In this document: piece by piece, positions 24,820 through 31,660 of the stretch
Layout of the letters: every line of letters starts with the position of its first letter
Position numbering within the stretch: position 1 is the first letter of the stretch
Source: Acidovorax sp. sic0104
GTDB lineage: Bacteria > Pseudomonadota > Gammaproteobacteria > Burkholderiales > Burkholderiaceae_C
Length of the DNA: 64,000 bases
NCBI RefSeq assembly: GCF_019219095.1
Contig: NZ_JAHUWH010000010.1
Location: 158,960-222,959 of the forward strand
Direction: 5' to 3'
The notes under the pieces: generated by a model
Seen by the model: only the letters and a program-made list of their open reading frames with translations
Database searches by the model: none
Told to the model about the DNA's origin: nothing
Program-made: the position numbers and the translations under genes

Positions 24820-25412
24820 TCCGGCTTCTCCGTGCGGTCGCCGCCCTGTTTCACACCAGGGTGGACGTGGTTCACCAGGCTGATGGTCTGGGCGATCACA
24901 TCAGGCGTCACGGTGATGCCATCGCCGTTCAGGGTCAGGGTTCCGCCGCCCGCGCCCATGGTGATTTCGTTCTCGGTGATGGTGATGAACGAACCCATGC
25001 ACGTGATGTTGATAGAGGCCATCGCCTCCATCCTGAAAACGCCGTTCTCCGCGTCGTGTTCAAAGTAGGCGCCGCCGCCCAGGTCCATGCGGAAGATTTT
25101 TGGGTTCTCGCTGGCCTGGGGGTTCTTGTCGCTGAATGCGCCAGGCATCACCATGGCGTTGGTCAGGTCGCCGCCGGGGGCGAGCATCAGCACCTGCTCG
25201 CCCTTCACGGGCGGCCACCAGATGGCACCGTTCTGGCCAGCTGCGCGGCCAGCTACCCAAGGTAGCCAGCCGGTGAGGATGTCGCCACAGCGAACGCGGC
25301 ACCGCGCGGGCTTGGTGGTGCGCACTTCCTCGATGGTGCCCACGCGCGCCACGTTGTCCAGGCGGCGCAGGATTTCAAAGGGGGATTCGGGTTGATCTAC
25401 GGGGCGATCCAT
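24816..25412 (-). CDS. V: Baseplate spike protein V
   Basis: A 198-residue gpV (P2: 211 aa), the membrane-piercing spike. The OB-fold is seen in RVGTIEEVRTTKPARCRVRC and GEQVLMLAPGGDL. The C-terminal beta-helix has repeated short strands and ends near NHVHPGVKQGGDRT, where HxH residues usually bind the tip metal. ATG 25412 gives the usual start; longer frames run into the promoter region. First gene of the V operon. Confidence 0.92.
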   Translation of the reverse strand: MDRPVDQPESPFEILRRLDNVARVGTIEEVRTTKPARCRVRCGDILTGWLPWVAGRAAGQNGAIWWPPVKGEQVLMLAPGGDLTNAMVMPGAFSDKNPQASENPKIFRMDLGGGAYFEHDAENGVFRMEAMASINITCMGSFITITENEITMGAGGGTLTLNGDGITVTPDVIAQTISLVNHVHPGVKQGGDRTEKPE

Positions 25413-25457
25413 GCATTTGATGGTGCCCGCGCGTGCGCGAGAAAGCACGCGCCCCGT

Positions 25458-25484
25458 GCTGTGGCTGCGCTATCTACGTTTTTT
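25458..25484 (-). promoter_or_regulatory. Candidate late promoter element upstream of V
   Basis: GCTGTGGCTGCGC (25458-25470), 8 nt, then six Ts (25479-25484). The same 13-mer, with the same 8-nt gap and T run, occurs between O and P at 31592-31617. These are two of the places where P2 has Ogr-dependent late promoters, so I infer an Ogr-type site. Distance to the V start is short. Confidence 0.45.
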
Positions 25485-25948
25485 CAACTTCCCGCCAGAT
25501 GCGAAATAAGGCGGTCCTGCAGCTGCTTGGTGAAGTCGTCGGAAATGCCCAGCAGCGGGCGCGCCGGGTAGTCGTATTGCGGGCCGCCAGGCTTCACGCT
25601 GTCGCGCAGGCCGAAGTGGTGCACGCGGGCTATCCGTTCGGTGCGGCCTGCAAAGCCCACCACCGCGTCGCCACCTTCGACCTGGGCGCGCAGGTGCTTG
25701 GCGCCGGCCAGCTTTGTGAACATGCTCTGCGCCTTGCGCTTGCGCAGCTGGCCGCGCTGGTCGCGCATCGGGTTCTTTCGGGGTGCCCAGGCTTCACCAT
25801 CTGGTCCGTGCTGTGCGCGGATGGTGGCGGCGTTCTCGCGGCGCAGCTCGCGCGCAATGTCGAGGGCGAGTTTGCGGCGCTCGGCATCGGTCAGGCGATC
25901 CAGCAGTGGTTGCAGCCAGCCTTCCAGCTGCATGAAGTCGTCGGCCAT
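25484..25948 (-). CDS. S: Tail completion protein S
   Basis: A 154-residue gpS (P2: 150 aa), needed to complete the tail. It contains LQPLLDRLTDAERRKLALDI, APRKNPMRDQRGQLRKRKA and the C-terminal YDYPARPLLGISDDF typical of the family. It follows R through a tiny ORF and is the last gene of the O-to-S operon. Confidence 0.93.
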   Translation of the reverse strand: MADDFMQLEGWLQPLLDRLTDAERRKLALDIARELRRENAATIRAQHGPDGEAWAPRKNPMRDQRGQLRKRKAQSMFTKLAGAKHLRAQVEGGDAVVGFAGRTERIARVHHFGLRDSVKPGGPQYDYPARPLLGISDDFTKQLQDRLISHLAGS

Positions 25949-25951
25949 GGC

Positions 25952-26056
25952 TCAGTGGTCCCCGCGCTGTCGGGCACGCACCCAGCGGCGCCAGCGCCCA
26001 CGGATGCGCTGGTATCCCTCCCACAGCAGAAAGCAGACGGTGAACAGGTATTTCAT
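25952..26056 (-). CDS. Tiny ORF between R and S (34 aa)
   Basis: Starts MKYLFTVCFLLWEGYQRIRG, with a short hydrophobic N-terminus and a very basic C-terminus (RWRRWVRARQRGDH). Its ATG overlaps the R stop and its stop is 3 nt before the S start, so it is well placed for coupled translation. Too short for a firm family call. Confidence 0.4.
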   Translation of the reverse strand: MKYLFTVCFLLWEGYQRIRGRWRRWVRARQRGDH

Positions 26057-26547
26057 CGGGGGGCGTAGTCCCACTCTGCCAGCTTCTCGTCGCGCAGGTA
26101 CACCTCCCAGTGTTCGGCCTGCAGTATTGCCAGCTGTGGCGGTGGTTCCTTGGGGTGGATCAGGTCCAGCGCGCCGACAGGGCCGCTTGCACGCGGGCGC
26201 GCAATGACGCGCTCGGTGAGTTCCAGGTCAATCTGCAGGTCGATGGCCTTGGCGTTCAAATACTCGGCCTCGAAGCGGATGGCGCGAGCGCGTTTCGCGG
26301 GATCGTCGAAGACCTCCGGCTGGTTTCGCTTCATCCACTCCACCAGGGGCGTCATCACTGCGTCGGCATGGCCCGCATAGTCCAGCAGCAGCGCGCGCAG
26401 GGTGTAGGCGTACTCAAAAGACAGCGAGTCGGTGCCTGTATGGATGACTCGGCCGCCCGTGATGAAGATGGCCAGTTTCTGCGGGTCTTTTTTGACGGCC
26501 GGCAGGGCATTGGTCAGCGTATCGCGCAGGCTACTCGGCTTTTCCAT
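26053..26547 (-). CDS. R: Tail completion protein R
   Basis: A 164-residue gpR (P2: 155 aa), tail completion. Recognised by SLRDTLTNALPAVKKDPQKL, FEYAYTLRALLLDYAGHAD and the C-terminal EHWEVYLRDEKLAEWD. It overlaps the end of the Rz gene by 17 nt. Confidence 0.93.
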   Translation of the reverse strand: MEKPSSLRDTLTNALPAVKKDPQKLAIFITGGRVIHTGTDSLSFEYAYTLRALLLDYAGHADAVMTPLVEWMKRNQPEVFDDPAKRARAIRFEAEYLNAKAIDLQIDLELTERVIARPRASGPVGALDLIHPKEPPPQLAILQAEHWEVYLRDEKLAEWDYAPR

Positions 26548-27088
26548 TTTGGGCGGCCTCGATCATGTTGCTGGCGCTGTCGTAGGCGCGCTCGCAGGCG
26601 AGCCCACGGGCGCGGGCGGTGTCAGCAATGTGCGCGAGTTCTCCCGCTCTGTCGTCTGCGCGTCGGAGCATGTCGGCAAGCAGATCGGCGGGACGGGTGT
26701 CTGGCGCGCACTGGCCGGCAGCGGCGCGAGCCTGGGCGGCGGCACGGTGCTGGGTGAGGTAATCGGCAAGGTCGTGCTGCAGCCGGTTGCGAGCATCAAC
26801 AGCGCGAGCGCGGCCAGCATCAGCAACAGCAAGGGCGGCTTGTGCAGCGGTGTCGGTGCGGGCGATTTCGTCACGGTGCTTGTCTCCAAGTTTGCGATAG
26901 CGCTCTGAGGTTTTGAGCGCAGACAGCGCGGCGGCGGTGCGCTCGGTCTGCAGGGTGTTTTCGGTGTGGGCGGTTTCGAGCTGGGCTTCTGCCAGGCGAA
27001 GGGTTTGCATCAGCAGGGCGAAGCCCAGGCCCAGCGCCAGGGCGATGGCGGTGTATTTCCAGGCGTTGGCGCGTAGGGTGCTCAGCAT
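26531..27088 (-). CDS. Inner-membrane spanin (Rz-like)
   Basis: A 185-residue Rz-type i-spanin: one N-terminal membrane helix (YTAIALALGLGFALLMQTL) followed by a long periplasmic coiled coil (about residues 35-120) with alternating Ala/Glu/Arg. Two Cys residues lie near 128 and 165. With the nested Rz1 lipoprotein it bridges the inner and outer membranes to disrupt the latter at the end of lysis. ATG 27088 begins MLSTLRANAW. It follows the holin-endolysin genes as in many phages. Confidence 0.8.
   Translation of the reverse strand: MLSTLRANAWKYTAIALALGLGFALLMQTLRLAEAQLETAHTENTLQTERTAAALSALKTSERYRKLGDKHRDEIARTDTAAQAALAVADAGRARAVDARNRLQHDLADYLTQHRAAAQARAAAGQCAPDTRPADLLADMLRRADDRAGELAHIADTARARGLACERAYDSASNMIEAAQNGKAE
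26563..26874 (-). CDS. Outer-membrane spanin lipoprotein (Rz1-like), nested inside Rz
   Basis: An ORF wholly inside Rz in another frame. It has a lipoprotein signal (LLLLMLAALALLMLATGC) with lipobox cysteine, followed by a Pro-rich mature part (TSPSTVPPPRLAPLP), the defining features of Rz1. I place the start at GTG 26874, 8 nt after GGAGA; a TTG at 26889 is possible. About 103 aa, of which about 70 are mature. Pairs with Rz in the spanin complex. Confidence 0.75.
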   Translation of the reverse strand: MTKSPAPTPLHKPPLLLLMLAALALLMLATGCSTTLPITSPSTVPPPRLAPLPASARQTPVPPICLPTCSDAQTTERENSRTLLTPPAPVGSPASAPTTAPAT

Positions 27089-27089
27089 G

Positions 27090-27224
27090 TCAGCAGATCC
27101 CGTGCGGGTGGCCACCGCAGAAAGTGAAGTACAGGGCCGCGAGGCCCACGACTGCCAGCACCACCAGCACCAGCGCCGTGATGGCCATGACCTTGACGGC
27201 TTTTTTTAGAGCATCGCTACACAT
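27090..27224 (-). CDS. Small membrane protein in lysis cluster (44 aa)
   Basis: A 44-residue ORF, MCSDALKKAVKVMAITALVL then a continuous hydrophobic helix to about residue 35 and FCGGHPHGIC at the end. AGGAAAGG lies about 10 nt upstream of the ATG. It overlaps the endolysin end by 19 nt and stops 1 nt before the Rz start. It could be an antiholin or second holin, or an unrelated membrane peptide; only its membrane helix is evident. Confidence 0.45.
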   Translation of the reverse strand: MCSDALKKAVKVMAITALVLVVLAVVGLAALYFTFCGGHPHGIC

Positions 27225-27778
27225 TTGGCGTGCCTTTCCTGTTGACGGGTCCACACGCCCTTGCAGCCCTTCGGCCCCCAGTTCTGTGGCAGGGCACAGT
27301 CCCGCCCAGCCTGAAACCGCCACAGCAGCAGGGCTTCGCAAGCGCCCGCGTAGTCGCCGCGTAGCAGCCACGTTCTGGGGGATTTGGGCTTGCGCCAATT
27401 GCCGCTGCCGAACTGGCCCACGAAGTCCAGATAGAAGTCGAATTCGCCGGGGTAGAGCATCACCCCCGGCAAGCTAGCCTTGAACCGGTCTTCTTCTTCG
27501 CTGTGGAGATTGCGCGCCAGCTGCTCGGCCCGCTGGCGGGTGATGGGCGGGTCGGTCAGGCGCACGGCCGTCCCGTCTTCGTACCGGGTGGACCCGTTGC
27601 CGATGGTTGGAACGTCGCCCGCCGTGGGTATGTAGGCATGGTGCACCACGGCGCCATCGGCGCGCACGCTGGTGGGGCCGTCGCCTTCGCTTTTCTGCCA
27701 CGCAGCAAAGCCCGCCGCCGACATGGTGAGGCAGGCCACCGCCACGCGGGCGAGGCCCTTGCGTAGGGTTGCGTTCAT
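27206..27778 (-). CDS. SAR-type endolysin, phage lysozyme (GH24-like)
   Basis: A 190-residue lysozyme with an N-terminal weakly hydrophobic segment (VAVACLTMSAAGFAAW) that looks like a signal-anchor-release sequence, so export may not need the holin. The catalytic region includes Glu31 in KSEGDG and GDVPTIGNGSTRYEDGT (55-69), the family's conserved block. The C-terminus GVWTRQQERHAKC is typical of betaproteobacterial phage lysozymes. It cleaves peptidoglycan glycan strands. ATG 27778 overlaps the holin stop. Confidence 0.85.
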   Translation of the reverse strand: MNATLRKGLARVAVACLTMSAAGFAAWQKSEGDGPTSVRADGAVVHHAYIPTAGDVPTIGNGSTRYEDGTAVRLTDPPITRQRAEQLARNLHSEEEDRFKASLPGVMLYPGEFDFYLDFVGQFGSGNWRKPKSPRTWLLRGDYAGACEALLLWRFQAGRDCALPQNWGPKGCKGVWTRQQERHAKCVAML

Positions 27779-28002
27779 GGTTCCACCCCGTAGGCCGCGT
27801 TCTTTGCGTTGCGTTCTGCGCGTTCATTGCGCCACTTCCACAGCAGGTAGCCCAGCTGCGCAGCCACATACACGATGGTCAGGGCGGTGAGCGTGTGGCT
27901 CATGGTCCAGCCGTTGACGGCCTGATGGGCTACTACGGCAACGGGCGGCGATGCTTTGGCGGTTTCCACGCCGATGGCTTTAATGATGCTTTCGCGGTCC
28001 AT
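27775..28002 (-). CDS. Holin
   Basis: A 75-residue small membrane protein. AKASPPVAVVAHQAVNGWTM is followed by a clear helix TLTALTIVYVAAQLGYLLWK and a basic C-terminus (RNERAERNAKN), the usual layout of holins in this phage group. It would time lysis by permeabilising the inner membrane. ATG 28002 is within the ORF; the longer frame runs into gene X. Directly upstream of the endolysin. Confidence 0.75.
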   Translation of the reverse strand: MDRESIIKAIGVETAKASPPVAVVAHQAVNGWTMSHTLTALTIVYVAAQLGYLLWKWRNERAERNAKNAAYGVEP

Positions 28003-28009
28003 GGTGTTT

Positions 28010-28213
28010 TCAGTCCCACAGGTTGATGGTTTGTTTTTGGGGGCGCTTGGGCGGGACAACGATTTGCACCACGGTGCCGGCCGGCAGTCGCGGCCCCAGC
28101 TTGGCCAGGCCAGGGTTTGCGGCCAGGGTGGCCTCCACCACCTCGGCCGTGTTGCCCGTAGTGCGGCGGCACAGCTCGTCCAGCATTTCGTGCTGCTCTG
28201 CGATGGCGCGCAT
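28010..28213 (-). CDS. X: Tail protein X
   Basis: A 67-residue gpX (P2: 67 aa), a LysM-like tail protein. MRAIAEQHEMLDELCRRTTG, then VEATLAANPGLAKLGPRLPA and PPKRPQKQTINLWD match the family closely. ATG 28213 overlaps the L stop by one base. Confidence 0.93.
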   Translation of the reverse strand: MRAIAEQHEMLDELCRRTTGNTAEVVEATLAANPGLAKLGPRLPAGTVVQIVVPPKRPQKQTINLWD

Positions 28214-28677
28214 CAGATCAGCTCCACGGTGGTGCGCGGCCGGCCCAACAGGTCGGAGATTGCCCACCGGAGCTTGCGGCGGTGTTCGTCCACCTTGGCT
28301 TCGATGCGCTCGCGGATGCGTTCGGTTTTGCTGTCGTTGTGGGGCGTGGTGTCGATTTCTCGGTACGCCTCGGCCAGATCGGCCTGCACGTGGGCATGGA
28401 CGGCGCGCAGGTAGCGGCCAGCCTGGCGGCCGTCGCCGGCATCAGCCAGCGATTCCACGCCCTGGGCGAGCTGGTCGGCCTTGTAGGTGCGCAGCTCTGC
28501 ATTCACCGCATCAATGGCGCCCGCGATGGCTTCGGCCAGGCGCGCGGCCGTCACGGTGCCGTCCAGCAAACAGGCATCGCGGACCTTGGGCGCTTCGATG
28601 GCAGGAAACCACGGGTCGTTTTCGACCTGGGCGTCTTCGGCTTCGATGGGCGGGTTTGCTGTGGCGATGAACGACAT
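28213..28677 (-). CDS. L: Head completion protein L
   Basis: A 154-residue gpL (P2: 169 aa), head completion/stabilisation. Segments NDPWFPAIEAPKVRDACLLD, AGDGRQAGRYLRAVHAHVQA and the C-terminal RWAISDLLGRPRTTVELI identify it. In P2, M, N and L are adjacent as here. A 129-bp gap precedes it. Confidence 0.93.
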   Translation of the reverse strand: MSFIATANPPIEAEDAQVENDPWFPAIEAPKVRDACLLDGTVTAARLAEAIAGAIDAVNAELRTYKADQLAQGVESLADAGDGRQAGRYLRAVHAHVQADLAEAYREIDTTPHNDSKTERIRERIEAKVDEHRRKLRWAISDLLGRPRTTVELI

Positions 28678-28806
28678 GGGCGGCTTCGTGCACGCAGTGT
28701 TTGAAGGTGTGGCGGTGGCCCAGGGCGTCGGAGTGGTGCACTGTTGTGCGCTCTCTGCCCTGGGGCCGCCACGGGTGCGGGGTACGCTCGGTTTGCAGCG
28801 GCTGGG

Positions 28807-29517
28807 TTACTTCGCCTGGGGTTTGGCCAGGCGGCGTTCCAGCCGCTCAATGTCTTTTTTCACGCCGGCTCGGGTGTCCAGCTCCATTGCGCGCTGCAGC
28901 AGCGGAAGGGCCTCCTTGCACGCTTTCAGGGTGCGGGTGGCCATGTCCACGTCGTGGCTGCCGGTCTTGCCAAGCACGGCCCAGCCTGCGGCTTTGTAGA
29001 GCTTGCTTTTGGCCTGGTCGGGTGTGTCGGCCGGGTCGGTCAGGGCCATGGCCTTGGCCGCCACCATCAGCGCGTCTGCACCGCTCAGCTTTCCGGCCAA
29101 GATGGCTTCTGCCACTTCGTCCTGCACGATGGTGGGCAGATTGCGGTTGTACTGGTCGGGCGGCTTGATGCCGCTGGCCAGTGCGTACTCTGCGACTTCC
29201 AGCGCCCGGGCGTAGTTGCCCGCATCGATGTGCCACACCAGTACAGTGGCCAGCACATCGTCCTGGGTGCCTGGCCGGGACTGCAGCACGCCGTCCACAT
29301 AAGCGTCGTACTCCGGGAGCATGGCCCGCTTTGCCTCGATCTTCCGTTCCACGCTGTGCATGTCTTTCAGGCGCAGGCGGTGCTGGTGCAGTTGCGCCAG
29401 CTGCAGTTCGTAGGCGGTGCCCACTGTCTGGCCGTGGGCGTTGTCGGCATGTTCCTGGGCGGCCTGCTGTGCTGCAAGGCTGTGCAGGCGGTGCCGCTGG
29501 GCTGGTGTTTGTCGCAT
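28807..29517 (-). CDS. M: Terminase small subunit (endonuclease) M
   Basis: A 236-residue gpM (P2: 247 aa), terminase subunit that in P2 provides the cos-cleaving endonuclease. Recognised by DMHSVERKIEAKRAMLPEYD, VWHIDAGNYARALEVAEYAL and LYKAAGWAVLGKTG. It lies 99 bp after N, a gap that contains a hairpin. Confidence 0.93.
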   Translation of the reverse strand: MRQTPAQRHRLHSLAAQQAAQEHADNAHGQTVGTAYELQLAQLHQHRLRLKDMHSVERKIEAKRAMLPEYDAYVDGVLQSRPGTQDDVLATVLVWHIDAGNYARALEVAEYALASGIKPPDQYNRNLPTIVQDEVAEAILAGKLSGADALMVAAKAMALTDPADTPDQAKSKLYKAAGWAVLGKTGSHDVDMATRTLKACKEALPLLQRAMELDTRAGVKKDIERLERRLAKPQAK

Positions 29518-29564
29518 AGCTGGTGTTCCCCGTGCTTCTTGTCGGTGCTGTGGCTGTCGGCTTG

Positions 29565-29600
29565 CAAATAGCGGCTCCCTTTTTTAGGAGCAGCTATTTG
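29565..29600 (-). other. Intergenic hairpin between N and M
   Basis: CAAATAGC at 29565-29572 pairs with GCTATTTG at 29593-29600, and inner GCTCC pairs with GGAGC across one mismatch. The T run (TTTTTT) lies in the loop, not after the stem, so this is not a standard terminator. It may trim or stabilise the capsid mRNA, which must be expressed far above M. Confidence 0.4.
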
Positions 29601-29616
29601 CGGCCGTTGCTGCGCG

Positions 29617-30624
29617 TCAGTCCTGCAGCTCAATGTTTTCGATCAGGCAGGCTTTGCCCAAGTCTTCCACCACAAACGCATCGTTGCTGCTCTCGAAAGT
29701 CTCGATGTGGTCGCGCTTGGGGTTGTCGATCACCGCACGGCGGCGGCTGCCGTCTTGGTAGTAGATGGACAGGTTTTTCAGGCTGGTGATGAGGATTGCA
29801 TTGGGCTTCATGTAGGGCACGGTGATGCCCTGTTTTCCACCCAGGCGGCGCTGGCTGCGCACGATGTCAGCGGCCAGCATTTCCGTGGGGGCCGTCTGGC
29901 CGTCCACCAGCGGGAACAGCTTGTCATGCATCAGGCCACGGCCCACGATGGCCACGAGGTCGCCGGCTTCGGCGTGCCAGGCGTCCAGCAGGGATTCGGT
30001 GGCGTCGTACACCAGGCCGTCCAGCGTCTTGTAGTCGCCAGTTGCGCCCACCACCACCTTGCCAGGCGTCGCGCCGTGGTCCATGACACGCTCGGGCGCG
30101 TTTTCGCGCAGGTACTGCAGCCAGCCCCTGTTCACATCCTGCAGCAGGGGGTTGGCCACGCGGTTGGTATTGGCGGCCACGCTGGTGCCGTTGAATCCGA
30201 TCATGATGCGGTCCAGCGCGCATTGCTGCTGGATGGCGCGCGACAGGCGCAGCTGAAAGTCGGGGAACTTCGCCCACATATCCAGCGTGGCATAGCGCAC
30301 GTGCGTGTCGTAGTTGGTTTGCACGCACTGGTAGCCCTGGCCACCCAGCGAGGCCGCGTCGCGCGTGTTGCGATCCGCTGCGGTGGTGTCGGTGCGGCTG
30401 GCCACTGGGCCATCGGTCCCAATGCCGATCTTCTGGCCCTGCATTTCGTCCACGGGATAGATGCCAATCGATTTCAGGAACTCGCTGCTTTCCTGAATGC
30501 GGCTTTCCAGCTTCTGCTGCACGCTGGGTGTGACGGTGAACATTTGCGCGGCCGACTCCACGCTGTTGAGCGTGGCGAGCTGTGCGAGGTAGGCGGAATA
30601 CTGCTTGCGGGTGGTGTTCTTCAT
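29617..30624 (-). CDS. N: Major capsid protein N
   Basis: A 335-residue gpN (P2: 357 aa), the HK97-fold capsid protein. It begins MKNTTRKQYSAYLAQLATLN and contains VDEMQGQKIGIGTDGPVASR, LDRIMIGFNGTSVAANTNR and RDHIETFESSNDAFVVEDLG, all typical. In P2 the N-terminal 31 residues are removed during maturation by the gpO protease. Confidence 0.96.
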   Translation of the reverse strand: MKNTTRKQYSAYLAQLATLNSVESAAQMFTVTPSVQQKLESRIQESSEFLKSIGIYPVDEMQGQKIGIGTDGPVASRTDTTAADRNTRDAASLGGQGYQCVQTNYDTHVRYATLDMWAKFPDFQLRLSRAIQQQCALDRIMIGFNGTSVAANTNRVANPLLQDVNRGWLQYLRENAPERVMDHGATPGKVVVGATGDYKTLDGLVYDATESLLDAWHAEAGDLVAIVGRGLMHDKLFPLVDGQTAPTEMLAADIVRSQRRLGGKQGITVPYMKPNAILITSLKNLSIYYQDGSRRRAVIDNPKRDHIETFESSNDAFVVEDLGKACLIENIELQD

Positions 30625-30686
30625 GATCTGTCCCTTGGGTTCGTTTCTGGTTTGCGGTGTCTTACGGAGTGCTCGGGGTGGTCTGC

Positions 30687-31517
30687 TCAGCAGTCGGCCA
30701 GCACGGCGCCTTCGTTGCCAGTGGCTTCTGGGCGCCCGCTGGTGTTGCCGTCTTGCGCACTGAGCTTCTCGGTCAGTTCGTTGAACTTCTTTTCGAGCGT
30801 GGAGAACTCGCCCGCCAGCTTCTCGCGGGCGGCCTTCTCGGCGGCCAGTTCTTTGGCCTGGTGTTGAATGGCGGCATCAGCTGCGCCCAGCACTTCCAGC
30901 GTTTTGGTAGCGAAGACCTCGGGGGTTTCTGGTGTGTGCTTGGGCGCAGCGATGCCGCTCAAGTTTTTCAGCATGTCGCTGAATTTGCTGATGAGCGTGG
31001 ACGCGATGCTCTCTGCATCGCCTTCCAGGCCCAGCTCTGTTTCGACGGCAGCGGAGAACAGTGCGCCCTCGCTGTGCTTCTTGCCCTTGAATGGGCTTGC
31101 ATCGGGGTTGCCCGCCGCGAACTTCAGCACCTCGGTGCCCAGGCTGGCGGGGGAGTCGGTCACAGCCAGGCCGGTCAGATAGGCTTCGCCGGACTTCGCA
31201 AAGTTGGGGTCTACCTCGATGCTGGTGTAGATCTTTTGCTTGGCCTTGTTCATGGCCACCAGTGCCGGCAGTGCTTCGATTTGCGCGAACAGTGCCAGCT
31301 TGCCGTCTTCTACGGTGCGCGCTTCCACTGCCAGCACGTCGCCCAGCGCTGCAAAGGAGCTTTCGGGCAGCATGCCGCGCATGTGTTCCAGCCACACGCG
31401 GGCGCCGTATTTTTCACGGTTGAAGTTCTTGGCCATTTGCTCGATCCAGCTACGCTGAATCTCGCGGCCATCGGTGGTGGCGCCCTCGGTTGCTACGCGG
31501 AAAAACTTGGATGGCAT
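30687..31517 (-). CDS. O: Capsid scaffolding protein O (protease-scaffold)
   Basis: A 276-residue gpO (P2: 284 aa). The N-terminal half is a serine protease (WIEQMAKNFNREKYGARVWL with HMRGM; TDSPASLGTEVLKFA), and the C-terminal half (from about residue 215) is a long coiled coil that acts as scaffold. It shapes the procapsid and processes N, O and Q proteins. First gene of the O operon, divergent from P across a 143-bp control gap. Confidence 0.94.
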   Translation of the reverse strand: MPSKFFRVATEGATTDGREIQRSWIEQMAKNFNREKYGARVWLEHMRGMLPESSFAALGDVLAVEARTVEDGKLALFAQIEALPALVAMNKAKQKIYTSIEVDPNFAKSGEAYLTGLAVTDSPASLGTEVLKFAAGNPDASPFKGKKHSEGALFSAAVETELGLEGDAESIASTLISKFSDMLKNLSGIAAPKHTPETPEVFATKTLEVLGAADAAIQHQAKELAAEKAAREKLAGEFSTLEKKFNELTEKLSAQDGNTSGRPEATGNEGAVLADC

Positions 31518-31591
31518 GGTGCGGCTTTCGTGCGGTGAGTTGATCTACCGCCTATGTTCCGCATGCCTCGCACTGGCCGCAATTTGTGCGC

Positions 31592-31617
31592 GCTGTGGCT
31601 GCGCGAATCACATTTTT
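31592..31617. promoter_or_regulatory. Candidate late promoter element between O and P
   Basis: GCTGTGGCTGCGC (31592-31604), 8 nt, TTTTT (31613-31617), repeated from the region upstream of V. Within it, TGTG and CACA lie 11 nt apart as an inverted repeat, recalling the dyad sites of Ogr/Delta proteins. It is midway between divergent genes O and P and could serve one or both. Confidence 0.45.
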
Positions 31618-31660
31618 CCGTTGATGCTTTCCGCGCGCGCGCGGCAGACACTGGCAGCCC

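Noticed and set aside
29565..29600. Rho-independent terminator between N and M
   Set aside because: The hairpin is real but its T run lies in the loop; M must still be transcribed from upstream.
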